From Melastoma dodecandrum (lineage: Eukaryota > Streptophyta > Magnoliopsida > Myrtales > Melastomataceae): 64,000 nucleotides of DNA. The notes below the pieces were generated by a model. The model saw only the letters and a list, made by a program, of their open reading frames with translations, did not search any database and was not told the origin of the DNA. The translations under genes and the position numbers were made by a program. Below, piece by piece: positions 30,303 to 44,210 of the stretch (position 1 is its first letter; the number at the start of each line of letters is the position of its first letter). The stretch covers positions 496,001 through 560,000 of the forward strand of contig JARUPY010000434.1 in assembly GCA_029817715.1 (NCBI GenBank), read 5' to 3'.

Positions 30303-31519
30303 TAATAACTTTATGAAAATAGAGTTAAGGGATCATGTTTTAGACTTGATTTTTGTTAGTTTTAGGCATTTTAGTCGTTTAATTGTTAGGTATTTTGGTT
30401 TCTTTAATGTATCATCACTTCCGTATACTTTGTTTATGTTGGTAGTAAAAATAAGATGAAGAAGAGTTTAAGATGGAAGGAGGAGCCATGAAGAAGTTGC
30501 GGATCCGGATGGTCGGTGCAGCTGCAACGAAGTTCAGTGTAGCTGCAGCGAAGGGTCAGCCAGGCTTCAGAACAGTTGGTGCAGCTGTACGTATGGACGC
30601 CGAAAATATTTCCTTTTCATATTTTTTTAGATTCTCAAGGGTTATTTCTATATATATATATATATACTTTTTCAATCCTTTTGGAGGGGGATTCGACCTA
30701 GGAGGCTATTGGAGACCAGAGCCGATAACGGAGATGATTCCACTGTCTTAGTTTTCTTTATGTCGATTACTTTTGGATTTGATTTTATGTTTTTGTTTTC
30801 TTTAGCTATGAACTAAATCGTTTTTTAGGGCTATGATGGAAATTCGTGTTCCTATGCAATTCGTAAACCTTCTTCCTTTATGTGATTCGGATTTTTATTA
30901 ATTGCTTATCCAATCCTGTCCTTGATGCGTGTTAAATGACTGATCACTATTTAACATTGATTTCATAACCTAAGGAGACTCGGGAGGATAGTCTAAGTTA
31001 GATCTTGAATTGGATAGTCTAAGAAGTCTATGTGTTGGGAAACCAGACTTTAATATAAATGATAGGGATATACTGGAACACCTTAGGTAACTATATAGGG
31101 TTTAAATATAATGGGCCATCACTAGTTCCTTGCCTAAGAATAGAGTAGAGAATTCGATACATGGCGGTACGTTTCTGGATGTTCGGGAGGACTAACGGGA
31201 AAGTCTAGCAACCTATGTTACCAATTATAATAATTTGGTAACATTAGGAAGAAAGGGATCGGGTGTATAGGACGCGAGGGGAAGTCAGATGTCCTAGATA
31301 TTATTATCATTGGTAAATCTTAGTTGTTTTCTTTGATTTCTTGCTTTTATTTAAACTCAACTTTCTTTTCTGCTTGACCTCAACCGATTGCCCAGAACGA
31401 TGCTAGGTGTGTTTTTGTCAGCACAATTCACTATAGGATCGACCCTTGCTTGCCCTTACTATTCTAGTTAGACCGAAATAGGAATTTATTTTTTTTTTTG
31501 GTGTTGACGACGCGCATCA
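30303..31519 (+). repeat. 5' LTR of the gypsy element
   Basis: Direct repeat of 38548-39767. Contains the GTGCAGCTGCA-type words near 30515-30595 and ends GACGCGCATCA immediately before the primer site. Confidence 0.88.
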
Positions 31520-31743
31520 AATTTTGGCGCCGTTGCGGGGGATTGTTTTCTGATAAAACTTTTCTTTTACCTCGTGATTGGTAATTAATTGACGCTCAAG
31601 CTTTCTTTTTATTTTCTTTTTCAGTATATGTGACAAAGCCAAAGGAAAGAATTGACCCCATTGGACCTGAAATTGAAAGGACTTTCCGGCAAAGGTTAAG
31701 AGCACAATGAGTAGTTGTGGCCGATGGGAATTAGGAAAATCAG

Positions 31744-34700
31744 ATGGAGGGCAATCTTGTCCCAGTAGAAGTTAACGGAGGAGTACTGGACTTGGACAAT
31801 AGACCGATGATGGAATTCACATCGGCAAGAACACACGTGCATCGGTCTTGTATTGCACCGCCAGCTATCCAAGCTCGTGATTATGAGATCAAAATTTCAG
31901 TAATGCAGATGATCCAGAACTTCGTGCAGTTCAAAGGAACACCGATGGAGGACACGCATGAGCATTTGAGCAAATTCTTGAGTGTGCACGACGCATTCAG
32001 GCAGAATGGAGTCCCGCAAGATGCGGTCAAGTTAAAAATTTTTGCGCTCTCGTTAAAGGAGAAGGCTTGGGGTGGTTCAACTCTCCTTGTAAATTCAATC
32101 ACCACTTGGGCACAGATGGAGAAGGCGTTCTTGGCAATACTTTCCTCCTTCGAAAATTTTAGAAATGAGGAACGAGATCACAACTTCAGATAGGATGAGA
32201 TGGAATCCTTTGTAGAAGCGTGGGAGCGATTTAAAAACCTATTGATCAAATGCCCTTACCACGACCTTCCGGGATGGAGACAGCTGGAAGCATTTTACAA
32301 CGGACTAACAGAATCATCTCGCAAGGATTTGAATTTGGCATCTGGTGGAGCATTTTGAAGAAATCCTATGTCGAGGGATTAGAGCTCTTGGACACAATGA
32401 GGAAAACTTGTATGCCAAATCAGTATTCTAATCGGATGAGTAGAAGAAGAACACAAGAAGCACACGTGTTGGATACCTTGACCTCAATTCAAGCTCAACT
32501 AGCAGCCCTTACCAAGAAATTTGAGTCTGTGAATGCTCATTCAATCCAAGGGATTTCAAACAGTTGTGAAATATGCGAAGGAACTCACTCGACTGATTAG
32601 TGTTCGATGAGTATGGAAGAAGCAAATTTCATTGGGAATCAGAGGAACAATCCCTTCTCCAATACATAGAATCTGGGTGGAGAAATCACCCGAATTTTTC
32701 TTGGAAAACTCCGCAAGCGATAAGGAATCGAGCCCCAGCACCTTCAGGTTTCCAACAGTCGCAAGCACAAGTGTCTGACAAGAAGCCGGATTTCGAGGAG
32801 ATGATGATAAAGTATATGGCTAATCAAGATACTTTGTTGAAGAACCAAGCAGCTTCTATCCGAAACTTGGAGAACCAAGTAAGCCAGTTGGCGCAAGCTG
32901 TAAATTCCAGATCATACGGGTCATTGCCTAGCAATACTGAGGTGAATCCGAGAGAGCAAGCAAAGGCAATCACTTTGAGGAATAGTTGAATGCTTGATGA
33001 TAGAAGAATTGGTGTAGAAAAGAAACAGACCACATCCAAGGAATAGTCACCCAACACTCTTGGTGGTCATAATCAAATCGATCACCCAGTGGATCTTACC
33101 ATGTCTCATGTTCCTTCGAAGCAAAAGAAAGAGGTGGTTGAAGCTACAAAGGAAGGAATGGAGCTTCCAAAACTACCTTTCCCGCAAAGAACACGGAAGC
33201 AAAATGAAGACATTCAATTCCGTAAGTTTCTTGATGTATTTAAAAAGCTTCATATTAATATTCCTTTTGCAGAAGCACTTGAGCAGATGCCTAGCTATGT
33301 CAAGTTTATGAAGGAGGTACTCTCAAAGAAAAGAAGATTAGGCGACTGCGAGAAGGTGATGTTAACCGAGGAATGTAGAGCAATCCTTCAAAAGAAGATG
33401 CCACCGAAACTCAAGGATCCCTGTAGTTTTACGATTCCATGCACAATTGGTTCAACTTTTTCAGGTAAGGCTTTATGTGGCCTTGGTGCTAGCATTAATT
33501 TAATGACATTTTCTATCTATAAGGAGTTAAGATTGAGTGAGGTAAAACCCACATCCGTTTCTCTACAGTCAGCAGATAGGTCTATTACCTATCATAAGGG
33601 AATAATTGAGGATGTGTGGGTAAAAGTAGATAAATTCATATTCCCTGCTGATTTTCTTGTTTTTGACTTTGAGGAAGATCGAGAGATTCCAATCATCTTG
33701 GGTCGATCATTCTTAGCTACAGGACGAGCACTGATTGATGTTCAGAAGGGCCAGTTGACTATCCGTGTCAACGATCAGGAAGTAACATTTAATGTGTATA
33801 AATCTATGAAATGGTTGATTGACACTAATGAATGTCTCCTTCTCGATGTTAGTGATAGGTATACTTCTGAGTATCTCTTACAAGAAAATGAAGATGATCC
33901 ATTAGATGAAGTTGAAACGGTGCATACAAATCAAAGCATCATGGAGGCATCGACATTTTTTGTAAGAAGGGTAAATCACTTTGACACATTGGAGAGGCCA
34001 TTGAACCCAATGAAGCCATCGATTGATGAACCACCAATTTTGGAACTCAAACAACTACCGGAGCATCTGAGGTATGCGTATCTCGGACCCTCTAATACTT
34101 TACCCGTAATCATATCTGCTAGTCTAACAGATCAAGAAGAAGAGAGATTACTTCATATCCTTAAGGAACACAAGATGGCTTTAGGTTTGACGATCGCAGA
34201 TATTCGAGGAATAAGTCCGTCGATGTGCATGCACAAGAACCTTTTGGAAGAGAACTATAAAGCTTCAGTGGAAGCTCAACGGCGACTAAACCCGAACATG
34301 AAGGAAGTAGTGAAGAAAGAGATAATCAAATGGTTAGATGCAAGTATTATTTATCCTATCTGTGACAGTTCGTGGGTAAATCCTGTGCAGTGCGTACCAA
34401 AGAAAGGAGGCATGACGATGATTGCCAATGAGAAGAATGAACTCATACCAACCCGAACGGTGACTGGATGGAGGGTATGCATGGATTACAATAAGTTAAA
34501 TAAAGCAACAAAGAAATATCACTTTCCCCTTCCCTTCATCGATCAAATGCTTGACAGGTTGGCGGGTAAGAAATTCTATTGTTTCCTTGATGGTTACTCC
34601 GCATACAATCAGATTTTGATTGCTCCGGAAGACCAAGAGAAAACTACTTTTACATGTCCTTGTTGAACTTTTGCTTTCCGTCGTATGCCCTTTGGATTAT

Positions 34701-36467
34701 GTAATGCACCTGCTACTTTTCAACGTTGTATGATGGCAATATTTTCAGACATGATTGATAATGGTCTTGCGGTGTTTATGGATGACTTTTCTAGTTTTGT
34801 TACCTCGCACTCTGAGTGCTTGATGAATTTGACGATGGTTTTTCAAAGATGTAAGGAGACTAACATGATCTTAAATTGGGAGAAATGCTAATTTATGGTC
34901 AGAGATGGTATTCTTTTTGGTCATAAGATATCAAGCAAGGGGATAAAGCGAAGATCGAAACAATCGAGAAGTTGCCAACCCCCACATCCGTTAAAGGAAT
35001 TAGGAGCTTTCTCGAGCATGCTGGATTTTACCGGAGATTTATCAAGGACTTCTCCAAGATCACAAAACCATTGTGCAATTTATTGGAGAAGGACAAACCA
35101 ATTGTTTTTTATGGCGCATGCCTTTTAGTTTTCACTGACCTCAAGAAGAGGTTAGTATTCGCACCTATTGTCATTGCACCGGACTGGAATTTGCCTTTTG
35201 AGTTAATGTGCGATGCTAGTGACTACGCGGTGGGTGCTGTGTTTGGACAAAGGGTAGGCAAGGTTTTCATTTTATTTATTAAGCTAGTCGTACCCTAGAT
35301 GATGCGCAAGTAAATTATACAACCACTGAAAAAGAATTGCTTGCGGTTGTGTTTGCTTTTGATAAGTTTCGTAGTTATCTCATAGGTGCTAAAGTTGTAA
35401 TACTTACAGACCATTCGACGATCAAGTATTTGATTAAGAAAAAAGATGCTAAATCGAGATTAATTCGCTTGGTGTAGTTGTTACAAGAATTTGATCTAGA
35501 AATTTGAGATAGGAAAGGGACAGAAAATCAAATAGCAGACCACTTGTCGAGAATAGAAAATGAAAATGGGGCAAGAGACAAAACATTCATAAATGAATCA
35601 TTCCCAGATGAACAATTGTTTGTAGTTGATTAAAGTGTGCCTTGGTATGCTGATTTTGTGAATTACATTGCTTCGAACTTTATACCCAATGATTTTGATA
35701 CCCAAAAGAAAAAGAGATTCTTGCATGAGGTACATCATTATTTTTGGGATGAACCATTTTTGTTCAAGAGATTGCAGATCAGGTCATTAGGAGATGTGTT
35801 CAAGAAACAGAGACGAATGACATACTTGCGCATTGTCATACATCCCCCTACAGAGGGCACTTTGGAGGAGATCACACCATGGTAAAAGTTTTACAATTAG
35901 GTTTTTATTGGCCCACCTTATTCAAAGATGTTTATCAATTTGTTATGCATTGTGTCAGATGCTAGAGAGTGGGAAATATATTAAGACGGAACAAGATGCC
36001 ACTGCAAAACATTCTCGAAGTAGTTGTTTGATGTGTGGGGAATCGACTTCATGGGACCGTTTGTACCTTCAAGAGGTAATAAGTACATACTTGTCGCAGT
36101 TGATTATGTATCAAAGTGGGTGGAAGCAATTGCTTCCCCCACTAATGATTCTAAGGTAGTTGTGAGATTCGTGCAGAAACATATTTTTACAAGGTTTGAG
36201 GTACCTCGAGCAATCCTCAGTGATGAAGGCACACATTTTCTTAATCGACATTTCACTGCTCTGCTTGGTAAATATGGCATGAAACACAAGATCGCTACGA
36301 CGTATCATCCACAAACTAGTGGCCATGTCGAGGTCTCTAACCGTGAGATCAAACGAATCCTCGAGAAGATTGTAGGTCTAATGCGGAAGGATTGGTCGTT
36401 GAAACTTGATGATGCCATGTGGGCATACAGGACATCATACAACTCCTATAGGGATGTCTCCATATAG
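31744..36467 (+). pseudogene. Gypsy gag-pol region, multiply broken
   Basis: Gag occupies about 31744-32990 in three frames; its C-terminal part has the ASIRNLENQVSQLAQ coil typical of Athila-like elements. A 525-residue open stretch at 33089-34666 carries an aspartic-protease-like segment (KALCGLGASINLM) and the first part of the reverse transcriptase (FLDGYSAYNQI). It stops at 34664-34666, just before RRMPFGLCNAPATFQRCM. The catalytic FMDDF lies near 34775, RNase H at about 35150-35560 with further stops, a zinc-binding segment at 35830-36000, and the integrase core at 36024-36467 ([27 protein letters not shown]). At least five frame changes and several stops make it non-functional. Confidence 0.88.
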
Positions 36468-38547
36468 ATTAGTCTTTGAAAAAGCATGCCATCTTCCGGT
36501 AGAGTTAAAGCAAAAGGCTTATTGGGCCCTTCAAAACCTTAACTTTGATGCTATATGATCAGGTGAAGCCAGACTATTACAGCTGAACGAATTAGAGGAG
36601 CTTCGACATCAAACATATGAAAATACGAAAATCTACAAAGAAAAGACGAAGACATGACATGACAGTAAGATCCTCAATAAGGCCTTTGGCCAAGGTGAGT
36701 TTGTCTTACTCTTTAATTCTAGGTTGCGGTTATTCCCAGGAAAATTGAAATCCCGATGGTCGGGACCGTCCTAAGTGGTGGCTGTCTCCCCACATGGAGC
36801 AGTAGAACTCAAGGCTGACAATTCAGATATAACCTTTACGGTTAATGGACAACGACTGAAGCATTATCGAGGAGAGCTAGTTGAACGAGGGACTATGTCC
36901 ACTCAACCCCAAGAAGCGTGATCATCGAGAAAGTCGAGCCGTAGTCTTTAAACCAAGCGCTTCTTGGGAGGCAACCCAAGTCTTTTTCATTCTTATGTTT
37001 ATTTTTAGTTTTTTTCATATTAAAATTCATGTTTAGGTATTCAAGGAAGCAACGACCACGGATCGTGCAGCTCCAAGGAAAATGACGCAGCTGCACGAAT
37101 GAGCCTGCTCTGTCCATCCGACGCCCTCGTGCAGCTGCACGAGAAGATCAACCACGACCTTATATTGGAGAATTTGATGCCCTTGTGCAGCTGCACCGCG
37201 GATCGTGCAGCTGCACTGTTTTATTATTAAAAAAATCAAAAATAAAAAATCAAAATAACATTTAAGGAGAATCATACCCTAATTGCTTCACCATTCTTCA
37301 GGTGCCGACCAGCCGCCCGTCGCCACCACCATCCACGCTTGCCCAAAGGTCCGATATCATTCAAAGGAGGATTGTTGCATCAATGAATGTGGATTTCTCC
37401 GATATAGGCCAACAAGCAGCTCTACAGTCGGTGATTGATGAGGAAAATGAGAATGACGCTTTTGAGGACACAGCATAGGGGAGTACCATTTTTCCTTATT
37501 TCTTTCATGTCTTTGCCATATTTTTTTCGCATCGAGGGCATTGCTTAGTTTAGGTTTCGGGGTGTTGGGGTATGATATGTTATGCTCTTTAGTTTAGTTT
37601 GGGTCAGTCCAGTTAAAAAAAAAAGAAAAAAACTAAAAACATAAAAAATAATAATTTAGGTTTCGTTGTGTCGTTACTCCTCATAATCACCTTAGAAATT
37701 CGAAAGTGGAAAGTATGTATTCTGTGATGGGTTTGAGTCTTGCATTCCTAATGTGGGGAAGGATGGAGTTCTAAGTTTAACGTGTTTAGTTTTTCGGATC
37801 GTTATCAGATGTCCCAGTAGGGAGCATACTTAGCTGCAACAGGCCTACGTCTTCTTAGAATACATGCTGACTAGTGATGAGTAGAGACACTTGGACTATC
37901 TCTTGAAACAAAGTATGTGGTAAATGAGTTGAGAAAGGAAAAAAAATGGTTGACAAGGCATTGAGTACCACTGTTCAGGTTTAAAAAGTCGAAAAGAAAA
38001 AAGAAGAAAATAAAAGACTAAGAATACCTGAATATGTACTTGTGGTGTGAGTCGTCCTTGCTTGCTTGAGTGATCGATATGAGGGGTGCCTTATCACCTA
38101 ATGCCTTGGTCCAATTGGACTGGGAGTCATTGATTGAGAATTCGTTACATGAGCTTTTGTAGGAATTTGATGATACATTTAGAGTCGTGCAACAGAAAAA
38201 GAAAAATGAAGTTGTGTAATGAAAAGTTGAAAAAAAACATACATGAGTGGAGAGAAAGGTTTGTTGTAGTCTTTGCAAGTCATTTGGTTGCCATGAACTA
38301 TTTGGGGTGTGTGTTTGTTAATGTTAAGTGTGTAACTTGCTGGGGTGAAATTATTTCTTGTGAGATGTGTTGACTAAGCACACTGGCAGTGAATGACATC
38401 TACCTACACTGAAAGTTTGCAGCCATGTTTGATAGGTTTTTAAGATGTTTCATGATCGAGTGACTAGGGTTGTCTGATGAGTGTCTTTGAAGTCTATTTC
38501 TTTCTTGTGTTTTGCTCGAAGAATAGCAAAAGTTAGGTTTAGGGGTA

Positions 38548-39767
38548 TGATAACTTTATGAAGATGGAGTCAAGGGATAATGTTTTAGATTTGATTTTGG
38601 TTAGCTTTAGGCATTTTAGTCTTTTAATCGTTATGTATTTTGGTTTCTTTAATGTCTCCTCACTTCCGTATACTTTGTTTATGTTGATAGTAAAAAATAA
38701 GATGAAGAAGAGTTTAAGATAGAAGGAGGAGCCATGAAGAAGTTGTGGATCCGGATGATCGATGCAGCTGCAACGGAGGTCAGTGCAGCTATAGCGAAAG
38801 GTAAGCCAGGGGTCAGAATAGTTGGTGCAGCTGCACGTACGGATGCTGAAGATATTTCTTTTTTAGATTTTCTTATATTCTGTAGAGTTATTTCTAGGAC
38901 ATATATATAGGCTTTTTCAATCCTTTTGGAGGGGTGATTCGACTTAAGAGGCTACTGGAGACAAGAGCCAACAATGGAGACGATTCCACCTACTTTACTT
39001 TTCTTAGTTTTCTTTATGTCAATTACTTTTGGATTTGATTTTATGTTTTTATTTTCTTTAGCTATGAACTAAATCGTTTTTCTATGGCTATGATGGCACT
39101 TCATGTTCCTATGTAATTCGTGAACCTTCTTCCTTTATTTGATTTGAATTTTTATTAATTGCTTATCCAATCATGTTCTTAATGCGTGTTAAATGACTGA
39201 TCACTCTTTAATATTGATTCGATAACCTAGGGAGATTCGGGAGGCTAATCTAGGTTAGATCTGGAATTGAATAGCCTAAGAAGTCTATGTGTTGGGAAAC
39301 CGAGCTTTAGTGTGAAGGATAGGGATATATCGGAACACCTTAGGTAACTATATAGGGTTTAAATATAATGGGTCATCACTAGTTCCTTGCCTAGGAATAA
39401 AGTAGAGAATTCGAAATATGGTGGTATGTTTTCGGATGTTCGAAAGTACTACGAGGAGAGTCTAGCAACCTATGTTAGCAATTATAATAATTTGGTAGAA
39501 TTAGAAAGAAAAGGATCGGGTGTATAAGATGCGAGGGAAAGTCGGATATCCTATATATTATTATCATTGGTAAATCTTAGTTGTTTTCTTTGATTTCTTG
39601 TCTTTATTTAAACTCAACTTTCTTTTTTGCTCCAACCGATTGCCGAAAACGACGCTAGGAGTGTTTTTGTCAACACAATTCTCTGTGGGATCGACCCTTG
39701 CTTGCCCTTACTATTCTAATTAAGTCGAAATAGGAATTTATTTTTGTTGCGTTGACTACGCGCATCA
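38548..39767 (+). repeat. 3' LTR of the gypsy element
   Basis: Starts TGATAACTTTATG after a purine-rich run (AGGGGTA) and ends CGCGCATCA. It differs from the 5' LTR at many scattered positions, suggesting an old insertion. Confidence 0.88.
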
Positions 39768-39794
39768 GTGACCATAGTCACACACAATGCTCGC

Positions 39795-40376
39795 AAGAAC
39801 CCCACGAGCTTGAGGCCAAATATTCTCCAGCGTGTTGCCCACTCCAACGAAGTCAACAGCCTCCGAGCGAATTACCGATCACTAAGATGGTGTTAAGGAT
39901 CGCTGTCATCCTGTGGGAGAATCCAATCAGTTCAAGCCACTGGCTGACCCAGCGAACGCTCCCCACACACCCCGGGCGACAATTATTTGAAACATGGGAA
40001 TACCAACAACCAACTTCGCGTCCTTGAGGAGGAATCCCATTTCCTTCCTAAGGGAATTGTCCTTGTAATGAGGCCTAGTGTTTTCATGAAAGTGAGGATC
40101 GTCAGCTAACGGGCGGACTAAAATACCGTTGAGGACGCTGATCAGTCTTACCATATGGAAAGCCATCCACTTTCCTAGGATCCCAAGGAACAAGAAAGGT
40201 ACCATCGACACTGAAATATTCACGACAATCGAACCCAAATTACCAGTGAGCTCCAACCATTCGAACGCATTGCCCCAGTTGGTTCCGTCAGTGCAGTCCG
40301 CGACGAGGGGTTGAATGGCTGGCACCACAAGAGTGAGGCTGATCCCATTCAACCCCCTTGCAATCGTCACCTGCAA
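39795..40376 (-). pseudogene. MFS transporter pseudogene, middle exon
   Basis: Minus-strand exon from an AG acceptor (TTGCAG) at about 40377. It reads VTIARGLNGISLTLVVPAIQ, LELTGNLGSIV, GILVRPLADDP and FQIIVARGVWGAF, the central part of a plant MFS carrier (At4g36790/At1g78130 type). The frame breaks near 39927 and continues in another frame (LELIGFSH, LVIGNSLGG) to about 39820. Confidence 0.78.
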
Positions 40377-40689
40377 AACAAAGAAGAGATAGGATCACCA
40401 TTCACGTCAAAAACTACATATGATTGCCATAAGATGATTCGATATGTCTTCCAAGCTACAATACGAGGAAAAACATGCACTTATAGAAAAGAACTAGATT
40501 ATTTAATCGATCATAGGGGACAACTATGTGGTAGTTCGAGTTACCCCCAAGTTAATCCTATAGAGAAGAAGATAAAACCTATCCTAGCATCGAATAGGCT
40601 TGGCCATGGAGTGACGCTCGATCCCTTTGTTCAAAAACATACTTAAACAAAACAGAATAGCGCGAAGAAAGATGAAGGAAATAGGGGTT

Positions 40690-40967
40690 GTCCTTGAGGA
40701 ATGTGGTTGAGAGGCCAACGAGGAAAGCAGCGGCAGCCCAGAGGAATGCACCAAAGGTAATGACGTGGGTGCGGTTATGGTACATCGCCAGGTAGCCTAC
40801 CAAGGGATAAAAGCATAATTGAAAGGATTGACCGAAACAGGCAAAGGGATCCCAGAGCAGTCGGGCCGATATGGAGCTCGTCACCAACCTCCTTGTATAC
40901 CCAGAAAGGATGGACTCATCCGCCCATTCCATGATCGCGACAAGGTTGATGGGAGCAGGGTTGCTCC
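40690..40967 (-). pseudogene. MFS transporter pseudogene, N-terminal exon
   Basis: Reads INLVAIMEWADES, then VYKEVGDELHIGPTALGSL in a second frame, then YPLVGYLAMYHNRTHVITFG and GAFLWAAAAFLVGLSTTF in the first. Two frameshifts are visible. The expected splice donor after TTFLK is not GT. A copia element entered this exon at 40967. A few codons at most (49903-49945) lie on the far side. Confidence 0.78.
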
Positions 40968-42029
40968 TGTTAGTGTGTGCACTTATGTGCCAAGACACTT
41001 TAATGTATTTATGGATAAATAATTAATAAAGGCGAGTATTTATCATGATTATTTTACTTTTCTGCACGTAAAATTATTAATGATAAAGTCCCACAGATTA
41101 ATTAGTATATTAATCTGAAATAGTCCATGATCGGATAGATATTTAGAGGGGACATAGATATCTAGATTATCGCTAAGTGTAACTGAGGTCAAGATAGACC
41201 AAGGGATAGTATATCTAAGTTATACTTAGGGGTACCCTAAGATTAGGGTTACTGAACACGACCCGTTTAAGAGGATACCACATATTAAACATCATTGGTC
41301 AATCCTCTTTATGGACGAGTGTAAATAATCTTTTGACTTGAGACCTTCATTTATTCTATACGTGGAGTTTGCGCATTTTGACGTCGTTAAAAGCAGTCTT
41401 TAACCGGACTGTGACTAATACGATTGTTGGGTGTGTGACAAAGCGTAGAGAGAATAGTATTGAGTCAATATAGGATTCATCGTTCTCTTGGATTAGAGAG
41501 TTGACATCTAGGCCACTTGGTAGAGATATTAGTGACTCTAAAATCCATGGCCATGGGAGGAATGTTATACATTCAAGAGAGTCTATTATATCTTGGTAAT
41601 CAAGTAAAACAATTAATTCGGTGATGATGTATTTTTGCGCAGAATTAATTGGGATGTCGGTTAGATGAAGAGATTGAATTACACAGTAATCGGTTCATAG
41701 TGGTTTATGATTTATAATCATTATCCTAACACGTTGGATGACTAAAAACTGTTGCTAGACGGTTACCTTAGTTTGTGTATGGATATACACTACCTTCGTG
41801 TATAGGACCTAGAGGGTCGCACGCATAGCACGTCGACACGAACATTGTATTATTGATTATTTTAGTGGATACTAAAATTAATCATTTTATTATTTCAGAA
41901 TAAGAATTAATTGGATTATTAATTTATTCTGAAATATCGGAAGCAAAGAGTATATATATATATATATATATATTAGACCAAGATCGAATATGGATTTATT
42001 CGGGTCAATATAAAAGGATATCAAATAAA

Positions 42030-42067
<38 letters not shown>

Positions 42068-42702
42068 CCAAGACATATTTTATTAATATATATTTTTTTA
42101 TAATTAATGCCAATATGTCTTTGCATTATTTGATTTAGAAATATTTTAATAAAATCAAAATTACCATGCACGTTACGTTTTAAGGTTATAATTAATTATT
42201 CAAAGAAAAACGTAAAGATTGATTGCAAGAAATCAATGATAAAGTTAATAAAAAGAAAACAGAACGGATCGTGCTGGTCGTCTGAGAGATTTTGAAAAAC
42301 AAGGTAGTTTTTGGAAAAGGATCTTGAGAGATTAGGAAGAAGGGGAGAGCGTTCAGATCCCCAGAAAATACAAAATCAAAATATTAGGTTTTGCTTCCAT
42401 ACAAAATTATTTTGTCGATCCAAGATGCTAGTACCTAAGGGATCGCCGAGAGGTTCGTGATCGTGTGCGCGTGGATACCGCTTGAGGAGTCACACTTGGG
42501 ACTCTTGTTTGTTCGCGAACGTGTTTTGGTTTTACCGGAATTTCGAGGTACGTTTCCGGGTAAGTATTTTATTATATTTCATATTATAATATACGTACCA
42601 AGACCCTTGTTATTTATAAATTTTATATCTACTATGAGATCATTGTTATTTTTGGGCATAAAGGTTTAAATTTTTTATTTCCGCTGCGCCCTAAATGTAA
42701 CA
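40968..42702 (+). repeat. 5' LTR of the large copia element
   Basis: Direct repeat of 48194-49897. Holds two TA microsatellites (about 41950-41974 and 42034-42063) longer than those in the 3' copy. Confidence 0.95.
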
Positions 42703-44210
42703 AGTGGTATCAGAGCCGGTTCTTGGTTGATTCGTATATTATATTTGAATTTTACTAATTTTAACGAAATTATAATCTATCCGAAGATTTTAAAGATTTC
42801 GTTGAAGATTTTTGTCCATCAAAATTATGGTAAACATATTTAATCTCAAAGGATGAGATTTGATTTAATCTCAAGTGAGATTATAACGATTAAAAGTGAT
42901 CTATTATTATTTATAACTATTTTTCAAATAATAGTGAATTTTTCCTAGAGACATGGCACTATTCAGAATTAAAACTATTCCTAAATTATTTCTGAATTGT
43001 TGAATGGGCAATTATTTATTTTTAAATAAGGTCAGATTGCCTAAGATGAATTATTAAAAAAAAAAGGGTGGTAGTAGAACTTCCGCACGAGAGGAATTAT
43101 TCTAAAAGGTTTCCAAAACATGCGAGTGGCTGAAAAGAATTTAATATATATATTAATTTGTACAAGACTAATTTTATTAAATTCAAGATTTTGGCCAAAT
43201 ATTTTAAACCGCCTAATGTCGAATCTGTTAATGGCAACTATAATTTTAAAATCCTACATATATTCTATGGGCAGATAGAGTACGTTTGAATGTCCAGATT
43301 TTAAAATTATTGAGGCACCATGAAATGGTCTAAAAGGAAATAAATCCATAAATAGATTTGATTTAATCATTAAATTAAAGCCTTCGTACTCGTGATATGC
43401 TAATGTGAATAAAATATTATAAAACTTATATCGTAATGAATTATACCCAAAACCTGTTGTACGTGTATTAAAGTTGAATACTTTAAATTCCCTAAATAAA
43501 ATTGAATGTCTAGAATTTATGCTGGGAATTTAATATTTAATGGGCATAATTTAGAACGGTTAGGGATTCGACCGTCATTGTATGATATGACAATTAATGT
43601 GAATTGTCCAACTATGAAAATAAAAGTATAATAATAATTACTTTATTATTATAATGGTCGGTTAAAATGGACAAATATGTCTTATGAAAATGGTGAGACA
43701 ACAATAAATAAAATCCCCTAAATATTAAGTCAATTTTATAAAATAAAGGCCCTCCATTAATATTTATTATAATAGTCAGATTTTTCCCATGAGTCGGTAC
43801 AGCTTAGCTGTGGGCTTATGGTAGAACATTTGTAATTTATTCTAAATGATTAATGGGTCGACTTAACTCAATTTAGTTGACTTGTTTAGCTCAGCTAAGG
43901 TCAGCTTTTTGAGGGGCAAGTGTTGAGTTTAAGAGTTATTAGACTCAACGTGATAATACCGAAAGTCACACAGATAGTTGTGATTGGCGAGTTAAGGCCT
44001 ACTTGTTTCGTGTGGTGTGTAGGTACAGCTCAGCTGTGTGCATGCTTCATGTTTCGAGATTTCGGTCCCACTATGAATTATTAACCAACAAATTTCCGTT
44101 TTCAACACTGGGGGTTGTTGTTTTCGAATAAAATAGTGGGAGTTATATTAAAGTCCTTTATTAATTAATATTCCACAAATGCTAAAACTCTACTTTAAAT
44201 TATTTTGTAG
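42703..44210 (+). other. Copia leader, no gene seen
   Basis: AT-rich sequence between the primer site and gag. No open frame of note. Long leaders of this kind carry packaging and translation signals in related elements, but I see no specific motif. Confidence 0.6.

Larger units (their letters stand above)
30303..39767 (+). mobile_element. Ty3/gypsy LTR retrotransposon, Athila/Tat-like, 9.5 kb, decayed
   Basis: LTRs at 30303-31519 and 38548-39767 (about 1.2 kb each) share sequence throughout. The 3' copy keeps TG..CA ends (TGATAAC to CGCATCA); the 5' copy now starts TAATAAC. A primer site matching the 3' end of tRNA-Asp (TGGCGCCGTTGCGGGGGA) lies at 31525-31542. The interior runs gag, protease, reverse transcriptase, RNase H, integrase (31744-36467), then about 2 kb without a recognised frame. 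The flanking five bases are ACGAC and GTGAC, a target duplication with two transitions at best. It is inserted in the MFS gene, opposite to its direction. Confidence 0.88.

Noticed and set aside
33060..33311. 83-residue open frame overlapping the gypsy pol region
   Set aside because: Overlaps the longer pol frame at 33089-34666 in another phase; a chance frame.
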